Assembly (NCBI GenBank): GCA_963931165.1 | Contig: OZ006985.1 | Coordinates: 868,001 to 932,000 of the forward strand | Length of the DNA stretch: 64,000 nt | From: Ornithoclostridium sp944380285 | Lineage (GTDB): Bacteria; Bacillota; Clostridia; Christensenellales; UBA3700 | Direction of reading: 5' to 3' | In this document: one piece after another, positions 1 to 9,063 of the stretch | How the letters are laid out: the number at the start of each line of letters is the position of its first letter | Numbering within the stretch: the first letter of the stretch is position 1 | The notes under the pieces: model-generated | What the model was told of the DNA's origin: nothing | The model's input: only the letters and a program-made list of their open reading frames with translations | Database searches by the model: none | Translations under genes and position numbers: made by a program

Positions 1-2
1 GG

Positions 3-926
3 CAGGGCAACGAGTCCGATTTCATCGCGTCTTTCGGTGTCCCCGAAAACAAAGAGCACAAGACGATAGTCAACGACAAAGTCGTGTTCACTATAGAAGA
101 TGAAAACTGGTTCAGAGCTATATCTGAGATGAACGAGTGGTTCAGAGAAGGTCTGATACGCTCCACTTCTTTCACTCAGAGTCAGGACAGCTTCCTCGCC
201 AACGGTCAGGACGGCAGATACGGCGCGTTCTACTGGTGGGAGAAGGAGACGGTCGTAGCAAATCCCGACGATTACATCATTGTGCAACCGCTCAAGGATG
301 ACGACGGCAACCGTTACGTCGGCGTAAGCAACGAATTGGAGATAGAAAAAGGCGAATGCGTGATACTGAGTACCTGCGAAGACCCCAAGGAACTTCTCGG
401 ATACTTCGACAAGTTCTTCGAGCCCGACTATTCGGCGCAGCTCAACTACGGCTCTATCGAGTCGGGCGCTTTTCTCAGAGAAAAGGTGGACAGCAAGCTG
501 ATCCCCAACGACGATCACGGCGAGCAGAGCGCGGACGACTTCCGTATGAAGAATGCGCCTTACGGGGTAGTATATCTGACCAAGAACGAATGGGAGAACA
601 ACGTGCAGATGGAATCGCGTGCGGTACTCAGGCTCGAGAGATTGGAGCTTTACGTAAAGCCTTATTCGTATGAAGGTGCGCACGGAATACCAAATCTGAA
701 TTATACAGAGCAGGAACTCAAGGACCTCAACGCCCACGAGTCGTCGCTCGGGAACAACATCACCAAGTGGATGACCGATGCGATCATAGGTTCAAGCGCT
801 CCGACAAGGGAATCGTGGCAGAGTTTTCTCAGCGAAAACAAGACCGCGATCGAGCAGATAAAAGCTATAAATCAGGCAGCTTACGATCGCTATCTGAAGG
901 CGTTGCAGGCAGAGGAAAGTCAATGA
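3..926 (+). CDS. extracellular sugar-binding protein of an ABC transporter (3' part only)
   Basis: The reading frame is open from the left edge, so the N-terminus and signal peptide lie outside the window; about 307 residues are seen. The C-terminal part (a GNNITKWMTDAIIG-like stretch, then a W..FL....I..I...NQAAYDRYLKAL pattern) is typical of the C-terminal lobe of family 1 carbohydrate-binding lipoproteins. It would capture the sugar outside the cell for the ABC importer whose permeases must lie upstream. The stop overlaps the next start (ATGA at 923), and the genes that follow encode GH32 enzymes, fructokinase and an MsmK ATPase, so a sucrose or fructo-oligosaccharide substrate is inferred. 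The family is fairly sure; the substrate is from context. Confidence 0.75.
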   Translation, partial: QGNESDFIASFGVPENKEHKTIVNDKVVFTIEDENWFRAISEMNEWFREGLIRSTSFTQSQDSFLANGQDGRYGAFYWWEKETVVANPDDYIIVQPLKDDDGNRYVGVSNELEIEKGECVILSTCEDPKELLGYFDKFFEPDYSAQLNYGSIESGAFLREKVDSKLIPNDDHGEQSADDFRMKNAPYGVVYLTKNEWENNVQMESRAVLRLERLELYVKPYSYEGAHGIPNLNYTEQELKDLNAHESSLGNNITKWMTDAIIGSSAPTRESWQSFLSENKTAIEQIKAINQAAYDRYLKALQAEESQ

Positions 927-1627
927 GAGGATTGCAAAGGCTGGGAGAATATCTGTGGGAATTTTTCGTCGTTACCGCGATCGCGGCGGTGTCGGCGGTG
1001 ACGGTATTGCCGTTTTTCCCCGTGACGGTCGGGCTTGCCGATTATTTCGGCAAAGACTTTGAGACGCGCGCCTTCAAGGATATTTTTTCCGCCATTGCCA
1101 AAAACGCGAAAATTATAGCGGCATATACGCTTTTTCAGCTCGTCGCCATAGTTTTCCCGGCATTGAACGTGTTCTTTTTCAATACGCACTCCGAAGCGTC
1201 CAACGCGATAGTGCTCGGAATAAGCTATGCGGTGCTCGCGATAGGCTGTCTGTTCGCGATAACGGCGCCGACGGTGATAGCCAATATGAACGTTACGTTT
1301 TTTCAGCTTCTCAAAAATTGTCTTATACTTTTTTCGGGCGGCTGGGCAAACGGGATACTTGCGGCGATATGCGTCGCCGGCGTTGCAGCTCTGGTGATCT
1401 TCTATCCCTATGTCGTGGTGTTGACGCTGTACGCACTGCCTCTTACGGTGACCAAACTCATGAGAGAAAACTTTCTCAGACTCAAAGCAAAAGCTCTCGG
1501 CACGTCGGTGTACGAATTGAAACAAAGAGAGAAAAGAGACGATTATCTCGACGAATACGGTAAAATAAAAAGAAATCCGCAGAACGGGCGGAACGGAGAA
1601 GACGACAATGAAGAAAAACACAATTAA
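923..1627 (+). CDS. YesL-like (DUF624-type) membrane protein
   Basis: A 234-residue hydrophobic protein. The start chosen is the ATG in the ATGA overlap with the binding-protein stop, because the longer frame upstream lies inside that gene. At least five membrane segments are visible (about residues 11-35, 60-85, 92-115, 130-155, 160-175), followed by a basic, highly charged tail of about 50 residues rich in K, R, D and E. Small YesL/DUF624 membrane proteins of this size and position are common in sugar ABC transporter operons of Bacillota; their function is unknown. The assignment rests on topology, length and neighbourhood rather than on a decisive motif. Confidence 0.55.
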   Translation: MRGLQRLGEYLWEFFVVTAIAAVSAVTVLPFFPVTVGLADYFGKDFETRAFKDIFSAIAKNAKIIAAYTLFQLVAIVFPALNVFFFNTHSEASNAIVLGISYAVLAIGCLFAITAPTVIANMNVTFFQLLKNCLILFSGGWANGILAAICVAGVAALVIFYPYVVVLTLYALPLTVTKLMRENFLRLKAKALGTSVYELKQREKRDDYLDEYGKIKRNPQNGRNGEDDNEEKHN

Positions 1628-3266
1628 AATCGTGATAGTTATCACGGTTGTGGCATTGTTGCTCGCGTTCGTATTGATCGGTTGCGACGAGGAGACGGTA
1701 AACGCTGCGCCGCAAGTGGACGGAGCGCACGATTTCGACTGCATCGTCGATACCCCCGTGGATATTCTCGACGGAGTAGCTGCGCTCGACGACGAGGACG
1801 GAGACATCACTCCCGACATGGCGATCACGATTACCCCCGAGGCGGAGTTAAGGGACAACGGATATGCCGTTTTCCCCGAAGAAGGCAATTACCGCGTTAC
1901 CTATACCGCAACGGACAGCACGGGCAGAAGTACGAGCGAAAGCGTTATCGTAAGCGCTGTCGAAAGAGAACTCTATATGGATTTCAGCGAGGTCAGCGGG
2001 TTTAAATGCACGACGTCGGGCGGCGCGGCTCTGACAGATAACGGTATGTACGACGGCGTTTACCGCATAAAGGCGAGCGGAGCGGAGATTGCCGAGGACG
2101 TCAGTCTCAGCAGAGATTTTACGCTCACCGGCGGTGAAGAATACAGATTTTCTTACCGCTATTACAGCAACAAGGCCGGCAGGGTCAACATACTTGCCGA
2201 CGGTGTCGCGTTTGCGGTAAAAGAGATATTCAAGGGTGAAAACGTCCTCGAATTCTCATACGTGCCCTTAAACAAAGGTGAGAGCGCGGAGGTCGAAATA
2301 TCCGTGCTTCTCGGCGCGCTTGAAGAATTCGAGTTCTATCTGCTCGGCGCGGAGTATACGTTTGCGCAGAACATAGACGGAGAGATTTTGCAGAACTTTT
2401 CTCTGGCGGGCAGAGTCCATGGCAGATTTGACGGAACGGGCGGCAACGCGTGGGTCTCAGAAGACGGAAAGGCGGCGACTCTCGAAGTCACTTCGGCTCA
2501 CGACGTCGATATATGGCGCGGAGGTATGTTCATCGATACGGGTCTCACGGTTTCCGCGGGCGTAGAATATACCGTGTCGTACACGATCGTCAGCAGCGAG
2601 GCAAAGCCGTTCGAGGTTATCCTGAAAAGAGATCAATGGGGTGAGAACAGGTATGACACTTTCGCTATAAGCGACGCGACTACAGCAAGCCGCGTGTCGC
2701 GCACGTTTATTCCCGATGCCGACAATGCGGGCGCTTTCTGGATATACGTGCAGTCGGGCAATGAAGTCAACAACATAACGATTTCCGATCTCAGCGTGGT
2801 CGCGAAATCGGACGGCAACAAGACGGAAGTCATCACGCTCAAGGATTTCGTATCCAAGCAGGCAGACGGCTATCAGGGGGAATTGCATACGTTCGGCGGA
2901 AGCTTTACGTACACGATCCCGTCGTTCGCTCCGACCGACTGGCAGCAGCAGGTGATCGGACCCGAGTTTTACGTCGGCGGCAGCGGCGAAAATTACGTCG
3001 TTACGTTCAAAGCCAAGGCGAGCAAACCCGTCGTCACCATTTTCGCTGCAGTCTTATACGGCGGCTGGGATCCCACATGGGTATGGTCGAGATTTACTAT
3101 CACGGAAGACGAGCAGGTGTACACTTTCTTCTGCAATTCCGTGGGCGGCAACAGACTCAACAATTTCGTCTGGCAATTCGGTTCTCAGGCGAATCAGGCG
3201 TATAACGACGTAAAGATAGAAATAAGCGACGTAAAAATTTCATATAAGGACGCAACTTTGGACTGA
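1608..3266 (+). CDS. surface lipoprotein with Ig-like and carbohydrate-binding-like domains
   Basis: A 552-residue protein with a lipoprotein signal peptide (lipobox VLIGC, lipidated Cys26), overlapping the previous gene by 20 bases. Residues of roughly 45-120 form a bacterial Ig-like module of the DUF5011/HYR kind (DGDITPDMAITITP, then G.YRVTYTATDSTGRST). The rest is beta-rich and resembles two or three jelly-roll carbohydrate-binding modules (CBM4/9-like), for example near residues 255-400 and 410-550, each ending in a short I.ISDL or I.ISDVKI strand. No catalytic motif was recognised. Sitting between a sugar-binding protein and two GH32 enzymes, it probably holds polymeric or oligomeric sugar at the cell surface. 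The domain calls are inferences from sequence pattern. Confidence 0.6.
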   Translation: MKKNTIKIVIVITVVALLLAFVLIGCDEETVNAAPQVDGAHDFDCIVDTPVDILDGVAALDDEDGDITPDMAITITPEAELRDNGYAVFPEEGNYRVTYTATDSTGRSTSESVIVSAVERELYMDFSEVSGFKCTTSGGAALTDNGMYDGVYRIKASGAEIAEDVSLSRDFTLTGGEEYRFSYRYYSNKAGRVNILADGVAFAVKEIFKGENVLEFSYVPLNKGESAEVEISVLLGALEEFEFYLLGAEYTFAQNIDGEILQNFSLAGRVHGRFDGTGGNAWVSEDGKAATLEVTSAHDVDIWRGGMFIDTGLTVSAGVEYTVSYTIVSSEAKPFEVILKRDQWGENRYDTFAISDATTASRVSRTFIPDADNAGAFWIYVQSGNEVNNITISDLSVVAKSDGNKTEVITLKDFVSKQADGYQGELHTFGGSFTYTIPSFAPTDWQQQVIGPEFYVGGSGENYVVTFKAKASKPVVTIFAAVLYGGWDPTWVWSRFTITEDEQVYTFFCNSVGGNRLNNFVWQFGSQANQAYNDVKIEISDVKISYKDATLD

Positions 3267-3271
3267 CAACT

Positions 3272-4627
3272 ATGAAGACATTGAAAGAGATAAACGCGTA
3301 TATCAAAGAAAACAAGGCGGGCATCGATCCCCGTTTCAGACAAAGATATCACATGATGCCGCCGATCGGCTGGATGAACGACCCCAACGGTTTGAGCGTG
3401 TTCAACGGAAAGTATCATCTTTTTTATCAGTACAATCCGTTTGACGTAAAGCCCGGCGTGATGCTGTGGGGGCAATTTACTTCCGAAGATCTGATAAAAT
3501 ACGTCGACGAGGACGTCGCGATCGTTCCGGATGCAAAATACGACAGCATTTTTTCGGGCGGAGCGATTGGAACGGACGACGGCTTATGCGCTGTGTTCAC
3601 TTTGCATCACGAGAGCGATTTAGTAAAAAAAGAGGAAATTTTCGTAGCGTATTCTGACGACGGCGTGACGTTCGGCGAAAAGACAAAGGCGTTCGACAAC
3701 GAGGATCTCCCGGAATATATCAGTCGCGCGGATTTCCGTGACCCCTATCCCGTGAAGAGAAAGGGCGAGTATTTCGTGTTTCTCGGCGGCAAGGACAAGC
3801 GGAGCAACAGCGGAGTTATTGTCGTGCTCGGAGGCAAAGACCTTTCCCGACTTGAATACAGGTTCACGATAGGACCCTTTTATGAGCTGGGAGATATGGG
3901 TGAGTGCCCGTCGCTGTGCAGAGTGGGAGACAAGGATGTTTTCGTAGTGTCTGGTTGCAACGTTAAAGAGCGCGGCAACGACTTCAAAAACGTCAATTCG
4001 AGTGTGTTCATAGTCGGCAACGTCGATTTCAAAAAGGGAGAAATGACAGTCGATCTGATAAAAGAGATAGACAAGGGCGACTGCTTTTATGCGCCGCAAT
4101 TCGTAAACGGCTCAGAAAGACCATTGATGATCGGCTGGCAGGAGATGTGGGGCAAGCCCTATCCCACGCAGAACGACAGAGACGGCTGGGTGGGAGCTTT
4201 CACTATACCGCGCGAGATCTCGCTGAGAGAGGGAGACGTATTCCAGGCTCCCGTGAGAGAACTGGACAAATATTGTTCTCCTTACGTCGGTGACGGCGTG
4301 CCGCGTTGCGCACGTCTTAAACTCAGACTGACGGGAGATGGTAAGGTAGCGTTCAAAGGAAAGGACGGAGAGTTTTCCGTAGGCAGTGCGTCGGGTAAGA
4401 TATATCTCGACACAACGCTTTCCAACAATATGAACGGTTGCATAAGAAAAACCGACGGCAGATACACTGATTGCGAAGTGCTCGTGCTCATAGACGTATC
4501 GGGTGTCGAAATATTCGTTGACGGTGGCAGAGAGACCGTCAGCAGCAGAATTTACATAAACGGCGGGTTGTCGCTTGAAACTGTCGGCAAAGCAGAAATA
4601 TCAGCCGTGGAAAGGGTGGACGTATGA
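3272..4627 (+). CDS. scrB: GH32 sucrose-6-phosphate hydrolase / beta-fructosidase
   Basis: A 451-residue enzyme with no signal peptide, so cytoplasmic. The three GH32 signatures are intact: WMNDPNG (residues 34-40, nucleophile Asp37), FRDP (stabilising Asp157) and ECPSL (acid/base Glu211). A beta-sandwich C-terminal domain of about 130 residues follows, as usual for the family (typical length 450-490). It would release fructose from sucrose, sucrose-6-phosphate or short fructans after import. Its stop overlaps the ATG of the next gene (ATGA at 4624), and fructokinase lies two genes on. Family and reaction type are near certain; which fructoside is the real substrate is not, so the symbol is indicative. 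Confidence 0.85.
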   Translation: MKTLKEINAYIKENKAGIDPRFRQRYHMMPPIGWMNDPNGLSVFNGKYHLFYQYNPFDVKPGVMLWGQFTSEDLIKYVDEDVAIVPDAKYDSIFSGGAIGTDDGLCAVFTLHHESDLVKKEEIFVAYSDDGVTFGEKTKAFDNEDLPEYISRADFRDPYPVKRKGEYFVFLGGKDKRSNSGVIVVLGGKDLSRLEYRFTIGPFYELGDMGECPSLCRVGDKDVFVVSGCNVKERGNDFKNVNSSVFIVGNVDFKKGEMTVDLIKEIDKGDCFYAPQFVNGSERPLMIGWQEMWGKPYPTQNDRDGWVGAFTIPREISLREGDVFQAPVRELDKYCSPYVGDGVPRCARLKLRLTGDGKVAFKGKDGEFSVGSASGKIYLDTTLSNNMNGCIRKTDGRYTDCEVLVLIDVSGVEIFVDGGRETVSSRIYINGGLSLETVGKAEISAVERVDV

Positions 4628-6129
4628 GAATCAGAAAATTGGTTGCGGTCGCGTTGGCGGCTCTGGCACTCGTTATGACATTCGTCGCGTGCGGCGACAA
4701 GGAAAACGAAAAGGATCTGTCCGCGTCGGTATTTCCCGTCTCGTCCTATAACGATACGGTCGAGGTGACGATGGGCGACGTGATGCCGTTTTACGACGAC
4801 GGCGTTATGAACATCTACCATCTGCAGAACAGCAGGGGAACTCTCAGCACGTATTATCATCCTATATCGAGGCTGACGACTACCGATTTTCTGCATTATA
4901 CCGACGAGGGAATAGCGATCCCGTTTGAGGAAAATTACAATTCTCCCGACGCGGCGATAGGCACGGGCTCTTTTATCAAGGACGAAAACGGAGTATATCA
5001 TTGCTTCTATACCGGGCATAACGCGGAGGAGAATACGGGTCTGCCGTATTTCGAAGTGGTCAGGCACGCGGTCAGCAAGGATCAGAAAATATGGACCAAG
5101 GTCGAAGATTTCAATCTTTACGGTTACAGCAACGACTTCAGAGATCCTTACGTGTATTACGACTCGTACGACGCGTGCTATTATATGCTCGTGACTACCA
5201 ACGAGGGTGGAAGAGGAGTTATAAAGAGGTATTCGTCGACCTCTCTCGACGCTGTCGACGACGAGTGGATCGACCGCGGGGTGTTCTTTGCTAATGACGA
5301 CGGCACCTACAACATGGAGTGTCCGTCCTACGTGGAGTACAACGGATATTGGTATCTTGCATACAGCGAGCAGGGAGAGAACAGGGTGACTCATTACAGA
5401 TACCGCACGGAGAGGAACGGAGAGTGGAAGAAATTCGAGCGCGACAGCATAGACGCCAGCGGTTTTTACGCAGGAAGGCTTGAAAAGGCGGGCGACGATC
5501 TGTATGCGTTCGCCTGGTGCGCGACGCTGACCGGCGGCGCGGTCGGCGAGTTCGACTGGGGCGGCAATCTCGTCACTCATCAGATATTGCAGAAATCGAA
5601 CGGAGAGCTTTGCGCCGTGCTCGTGTCGGGCGTGGAAGAAGCCGTGAACTCAGAGAAAGAATACGCGTTCGCGGACGGCGGCGAGGCAGGCGACGTGGCG
5701 TTTGACGGGTCGGGATTCGCTTCAAGAGCGGTTTTTGAGATCCCGGAAGGAATCGTCAGAATGAGCTTCGACGTTACCGTGAACGGTTACGGCGGCAATT
5801 TCGGTTTGACTTTCGGTCTGAAGAAGGGGCTCAACGACAGGCTTGGCGAAGCCGTTGTGGCGTTCGATCCCGCCGGCAATAAGCTGACGTGTTACAACGA
5901 CGTGTCCAGCATAGTCCGCTACGGCGATCCGCTCGCCAACGTGGACTTCGTCTATATGCAAGGCAAAACGTATTCGGTCGACGTGCTGATAGACGGGGAG
6001 GTGCTGACGGTTTATTTCGACGACACCGTCGCCGTCACTGCCCGTTTTGTGAATATGGAAGACAACTATTTTGCGTTCTACTCCAACGGCGTAAACGTAA
6101 AATTCGGAGGTATAAGTTTTTATGAATAA
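4624..6129 (+). CDS. GH32-like secreted lipoprotein (fructan hydrolase candidate)
   Basis: A 501-residue protein with a lipoprotein signal (VAC, Cys23), so it acts on the outer face of the membrane. The five-bladed propeller signatures of clan GH-J are recognisable: FRDP (Asp174) and ECPSY (Glu232). The first signature is not WMNDPNG but MPFYDDGVMNIYHL near residue 54, where Asp58 or Asp59 would be the nucleophile. A C-terminal beta-sandwich of about 180 residues follows. It is probably an extracellular levanase- or exo-inulinase-like enzyme feeding the ABC importer, or a binding protein if the altered first motif is inactive. It overlaps fructokinase by eight bases. Confidence 0.65.
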   Translation: MRIRKLVAVALAALALVMTFVACGDKENEKDLSASVFPVSSYNDTVEVTMGDVMPFYDDGVMNIYHLQNSRGTLSTYYHPISRLTTTDFLHYTDEGIAIPFEENYNSPDAAIGTGSFIKDENGVYHCFYTGHNAEENTGLPYFEVVRHAVSKDQKIWTKVEDFNLYGYSNDFRDPYVYYDSYDACYYMLVTTNEGGRGVIKRYSSTSLDAVDDEWIDRGVFFANDDGTYNMECPSYVEYNGYWYLAYSEQGENRVTHYRYRTERNGEWKKFERDSIDASGFYAGRLEKAGDDLYAFAWCATLTGGAVGEFDWGGNLVTHQILQKSNGELCAVLVSGVEEAVNSEKEYAFADGGEAGDVAFDGSGFASRAVFEIPEGIVRMSFDVTVNGYGGNFGLTFGLKKGLNDRLGEAVVAFDPAGNKLTCYNDVSSIVRYGDPLANVDFVYMQGKTYSVDVLIDGEVLTVYFDDTVAVTARFVNMEDNYFAFYSNGVNVKFGGISFYE

Positions 6130-7078
6130 AATTTATTGCATGGGAGAATTGCTGATAGATTTTCAGTCTGAGGGCAACGGCTCGCTGAAAGAAACCGACA
6201 GGTTTGTGAAAAAAGCGGGCGGCGCTCCCGCCAACGTATGCGTTCAGGCGAAAAAACTGGGTTGCGACGCCGTCTATCTGACTAAGGTCGGAGCTGACGG
6301 GTTCGGAGATTTTCTCGTCGCAACTCTCGAGAGCGAGGGCGTCGACGTATCTCATATCGGAAGAAGCGCAGATCTCAACACTTCGCTCGCGTTCGTGAGC
6401 ATACGCGAGAACGGTGAGCGAGATTTCAGCTTTTACCGCACGATGACCGCCGATCTTTACATAGAGCCCGCCGACTTTGAGGATGTTGAATTTTCCAAAG
6501 GCGACGTGCTTGAGTTCGGCAGCGTAGCGCTCGCTACGGATACCGCAAGGGACACGCACAGGTATCTTATAGAAAAGGCGGTCAAGGCGGGCACGCTGAG
6601 CTGCTTCGATCCCAATCTCAGGTTTAATCTCTGGAAAGATCCCGAGGAACTGAGAAAGGTCGTGAAAGAGTTTGCGCAATACGCCGACGTCATCAAGGTG
6701 GGCAAGGACGAGCTTGAATTTATCGTCGGAGACGCCGCTGATCGCGAAAAAGCGCTTTTCGGAGGCAGTCTCAAAGTGCTCGCCGTAACTGACGGAAGCA
6801 AAGGAGCAGATATAATACTCGCCGACGGTCGCAGGTTTGAATGCACGGGATACAAGGTCAAAGCCGTGGATACGACGGGTGCGGGAGACTCGTTCTTCGG
6901 CGCGCTGATAGCCGGACTTTTCAAGGCGGGTGCGAAACCCGAAAATCTGCTTGAAGATACGATTGATTACGGCAAAATACTCGATTTTGCCTGCAAATGC
7001 GGTGCGTATACCACTACCGGTTACGGCGCGATCCCCTCGATGGGAAACAGAGAAACTGTAGATAAGGCGGTAAGATGA
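6122..7078 (+). CDS. scrK: fructokinase (PfkB/ribokinase family)
   Basis: A 318-residue sugar kinase. The N-terminus (MGELLIDF, then GGAPANVCVQAKKLG) carries the substrate-binding Gly-Gly of PfkB kinases, and the C-terminal signature DTTGAGDSFFGAL contains the catalytic Asp and anion hole. It phosphorylates free fructose released by the GH32 enzymes, giving fructose-6-phosphate for glycolysis. It starts eight bases inside the preceding gene and stops one base before the ABC ATPase gene, consistent with translational coupling in the sugar operon. Length and motifs fit bacterial fructokinases; a related ketose or 2-keto-3-deoxygluconate specificity cannot be excluded by eye. Confidence 0.82.
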   Translation: MNKIYCMGELLIDFQSEGNGSLKETDRFVKKAGGAPANVCVQAKKLGCDAVYLTKVGADGFGDFLVATLESEGVDVSHIGRSADLNTSLAFVSIRENGERDFSFYRTMTADLYIEPADFEDVEFSKGDVLEFGSVALATDTARDTHRYLIEKAVKAGTLSCFDPNLRFNLWKDPEELRKVVKEFAQYADVIKVGKDELEFIVGDAADREKALFGGSLKVLAVTDGSKGADIILADGRRFECTGYKVKAVDTTGAGDSFFGALIAGLFKAGAKPENLLEDTIDYGKILDFACKCGAYTTTGYGAIPSMGNRETVDKAVR

Positions 7079-7079
7079 T

Positions 7080-8312
7080 ATGGCAACTGTTCAACTTGTA
7101 AACGTAAATAAAGTATACGACGGCGGCGTTCACGCCGTACACGATTTTTCGATCGACATCGAGGACAAAGAGTTCATCGTTTTCGTCGGTCCGTCCGGAT
7201 GCGGCAAGTCCACGACGCTGCGAATGATAGCAGGTCTCGAGGAGATATCTTACGGGGAGTTGTATATCGACGGCAAACTGATGAACAGCGCTGCGCCAAA
7301 AGACAGAGACATAGCGATGGTGTTCCAGTCTTACGCGCTATATCCGCAGATGACGGTTTACGACAATATGGCGTATGCGCTGAAACTCAGGAAAGTTCCC
7401 AAACAGGAGATAGATTCGAGGGTTAGAGCGGCGGCTGACATACTTAAACTCACCCCGTATCTCAACAGGAAGCCGCGCGCATTGTCGGGCGGTCAGAGAC
7501 AGAGAGTCGCGCTTGGCAGAGCGATCGTGCGCCGTCCCAAGGTGTTCCTTATGGACGAGCCCCTTTCCAACCTCGACGCAAAACTCAGAGTAGCGATGAG
7601 AAGTGAGATCGTCAGAATCCACAAAGAAGTGGAAGCGACGACAATTTACGTCACGCACGACCAGATCGAGGCAATGACGATGGCGTCACGCATTGTCGTC
7701 ATGAAAAACGGGTTTATCCAGCAGATCGGCGAGCCGAACGAGGTATACAGCCATCCGGCAAATATGTTCGTGGCGGGATTCATAGGCACTCCCGCAATGA
7801 ATTTTCTGCACGGTAAATCGGAAAAAGGGTTTTTCTGTATTGACGGTACTGACGAAAAGATCAGACTGACCGAGGAACAGCAAAAACTTCTCGCCGCCTA
7901 CGAAAACAAGAGGATAGTTTATGGTATCCGTCCGGAAAATCTTATATACGAAGAGGACGAGAGATTTGCAGATTTCAAGGATATGTCTTTTTCAATGAAA
8001 TGCAATATAGTCGAAAGACTCGGCGATACCGTCAACGTGCACGGAACGGTAAAAGACAACGATGTGATTATAAAAATGAACAGCAAATTCGGTGTTGACG
8101 GAAAAACCGAGATAAGAGTCGCCGCCGACAGCGCATATGCGCGCTTCTTCAACGAAAGCACTACAAATGCGATCACACCCGGGCACAATGCCTATGAGGA
8201 AGCCTCGGTAGCTGTATCTCCCGACGAGGAAAAGGTTGTGATCGTCAAAACCGAACCCAAAGGATTTTTGTCAAAACTGACAGACGCCATAAAAAGCAGA
8301 TTTAAAAAGTAA
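7080..8312 (+). CDS. msmK: MsmK/UgpC-type ATPase for sugar ABC importers
   Basis: A 410-residue ATP-binding subunit. Walker A GPSGCGKST is at residues 37-45, the signature LSGGQRQRVA and Walker B VFLMDEPLSNLDA follow, with a switch His in YVTHDQ. The C-terminal regulatory part beyond residue 240 is OB-like, as in MalK/UgpC/MsmK, with an unusual basic tail (the last 40 residues end in SRFKK). In Bacillota such ATPases often serve several sugar importers; here it is the last gene of the fructoside operon, starting one base after the fructokinase stop. A clear terminator follows at 8336. The symbol denotes the family, not proven orthology. Confidence 0.85.
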   Translation: MATVQLVNVNKVYDGGVHAVHDFSIDIEDKEFIVFVGPSGCGKSTTLRMIAGLEEISYGELYIDGKLMNSAAPKDRDIAMVFQSYALYPQMTVYDNMAYALKLRKVPKQEIDSRVRAAADILKLTPYLNRKPRALSGGQRQRVALGRAIVRRPKVFLMDEPLSNLDAKLRVAMRSEIVRIHKEVEATTIYVTHDQIEAMTMASRIVVMKNGFIQQIGEPNEVYSHPANMFVAGFIGTPAMNFLHGKSEKGFFCIDGTDEKIRLTEEQQKLLAAYENKRIVYGIRPENLIYEEDERFADFKDMSFSMKCNIVERLGDTVNVHGTVKDNDVIIKMNSKFGVDGKTEIRVAADSAYARFFNESTTNAITPGHNAYEEASVAVSPDEEKVVIVKTEPKGFLSKLTDAIKSRFKK

Positions 8313-8334
8313 CATACCAACCCAAAATAAAAAA

Positions 8335-8366
8335 GCCCGTGGGAACGCATTTCCGCGGGTTTTTTG
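8335..8366 (+). terminator. Rho-independent terminator of the sugar operon
   Basis: Stem CCCGTGGGAA (8336-8345) pairs with TTTCCGCGGG (8350-8359) across a four-base loop, with a T-run at 8360-8365. It lies 23 bases after the msmK stop. Confidence 0.9.
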
Positions 8367-8533
8367 CACTTAAATGCAATGCGTCATTCACATGACGATT
8401 ATAAAAATCTGACGGAGCCGGCTGGCTTGCCACGGGAGTTTCGCCATGCGACGAAAACCGCGGCATCGCAACGGTATCGGTACCGCCGCGCCGACCCCGT
8501 TATAAATAACGGGGTCGACGACCACTTATCCCA
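8367..8533. other. gene-free stretch with two inverted repeats
   Basis: No convincing coding frame. It holds a short hairpin (CGTCAT/ATGACG near 8382-8397) and a perfect 11-base inverted repeat with a four-base loop (CGACCCCGTTA at 8492-8502, partner at 8507-8517). Neither is followed by a T-run, so they are not ordinary terminators. Confidence 0.5.
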
Positions 8534-8574
8534 CAAAAAAAGTAACCAAAATTGACTTGTTCAATTTTGGTTAC
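8534..8574 (-). terminator. Rho-independent terminator of the tRNA-Val gene
   Basis: A perfect 14-base stem (8542-8555 with 8561-8574) with a five-base loop. Read on the minus strand it is followed by seven T residues (complement of 8535-8541) and begins only three bases after the tRNA 3' end. Confidence 0.88.
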
Positions 8575-8577
8575 GAT

Positions 8578-8654
<77 letters not shown>

Positions 8655-8665
8655 ACGGCTTTGAT

Positions 8666-8695
8666 AATATAGCACAGCGGCGGAAAGGTTGTCAA
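8666..8695 (-). promoter_or_regulatory. promoter of tRNA-Val
   Basis: On the minus strand, TTGACA (complement of 8690-8695), an 18-base spacer, and TATATT (complement of 8666-8671), ending 11 bases before the tRNA 5' end. Confidence 0.75.
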
Positions 8696-8963
8696 GTTTT
8701 TGGGACAGGGTTTTTAGCAAATTATTTTTATCGGGGCAAGCGGGGCAAAATACAAGGGCGCACGGTCATAGACGCGGCGCGATTGATCGCCTCGGAGTTA
8801 ATATCTGTGTAATTTTTGTCAAGACATGCGATCGATCATTTTGACATTGACAAATTCAAAACAAAACGAAGCATCGCTGTCGGCATAGCCAAGAATGCAA
8901 AAACATGATCGACAAAGGGGGGATGAGTCGAGACGCCGCGGATGAGACGTCTATGTGATGTCA

Positions 8964-8991
8964 TTTACAAAGACTTTACAAAAACTTAGCA
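8964..8991 (+). promoter_or_regulatory. PhoP/PhoB-type box upstream of pstS
   Basis: Three direct repeats with an exact 11-base period: TTTACA (8964-8969), TTTACA (8975-8980) and TTAGCA (8986-8991), each separated by five bases. This matches the TTAACA-like repeat with five-base spacing bound by PhoP in Bacillota. A -10 (TATGAT, 9025-9030) lies 33 bases downstream and there is no good -35, as expected of an activator-dependent promoter. The phosphate-responsive regulator encoded at 13218 is the obvious candidate to bind here. Confidence 0.75.
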
Positions 8992-9063
8992 ACTCCTATG
9001 TTTGGATATAACCGCCTTTTGGGTTATGATAGAGGCGATCCGAACAGGATAAGGAGACAAAAA

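Noticed and set aside
8998..9063. Upstream ATG 8998 as the pstS start
   Set aside because: It lies before the -10 at 9025 and would add 22 residues in front of the signal peptide; the ATG at 9064 has a clear ribosome site.
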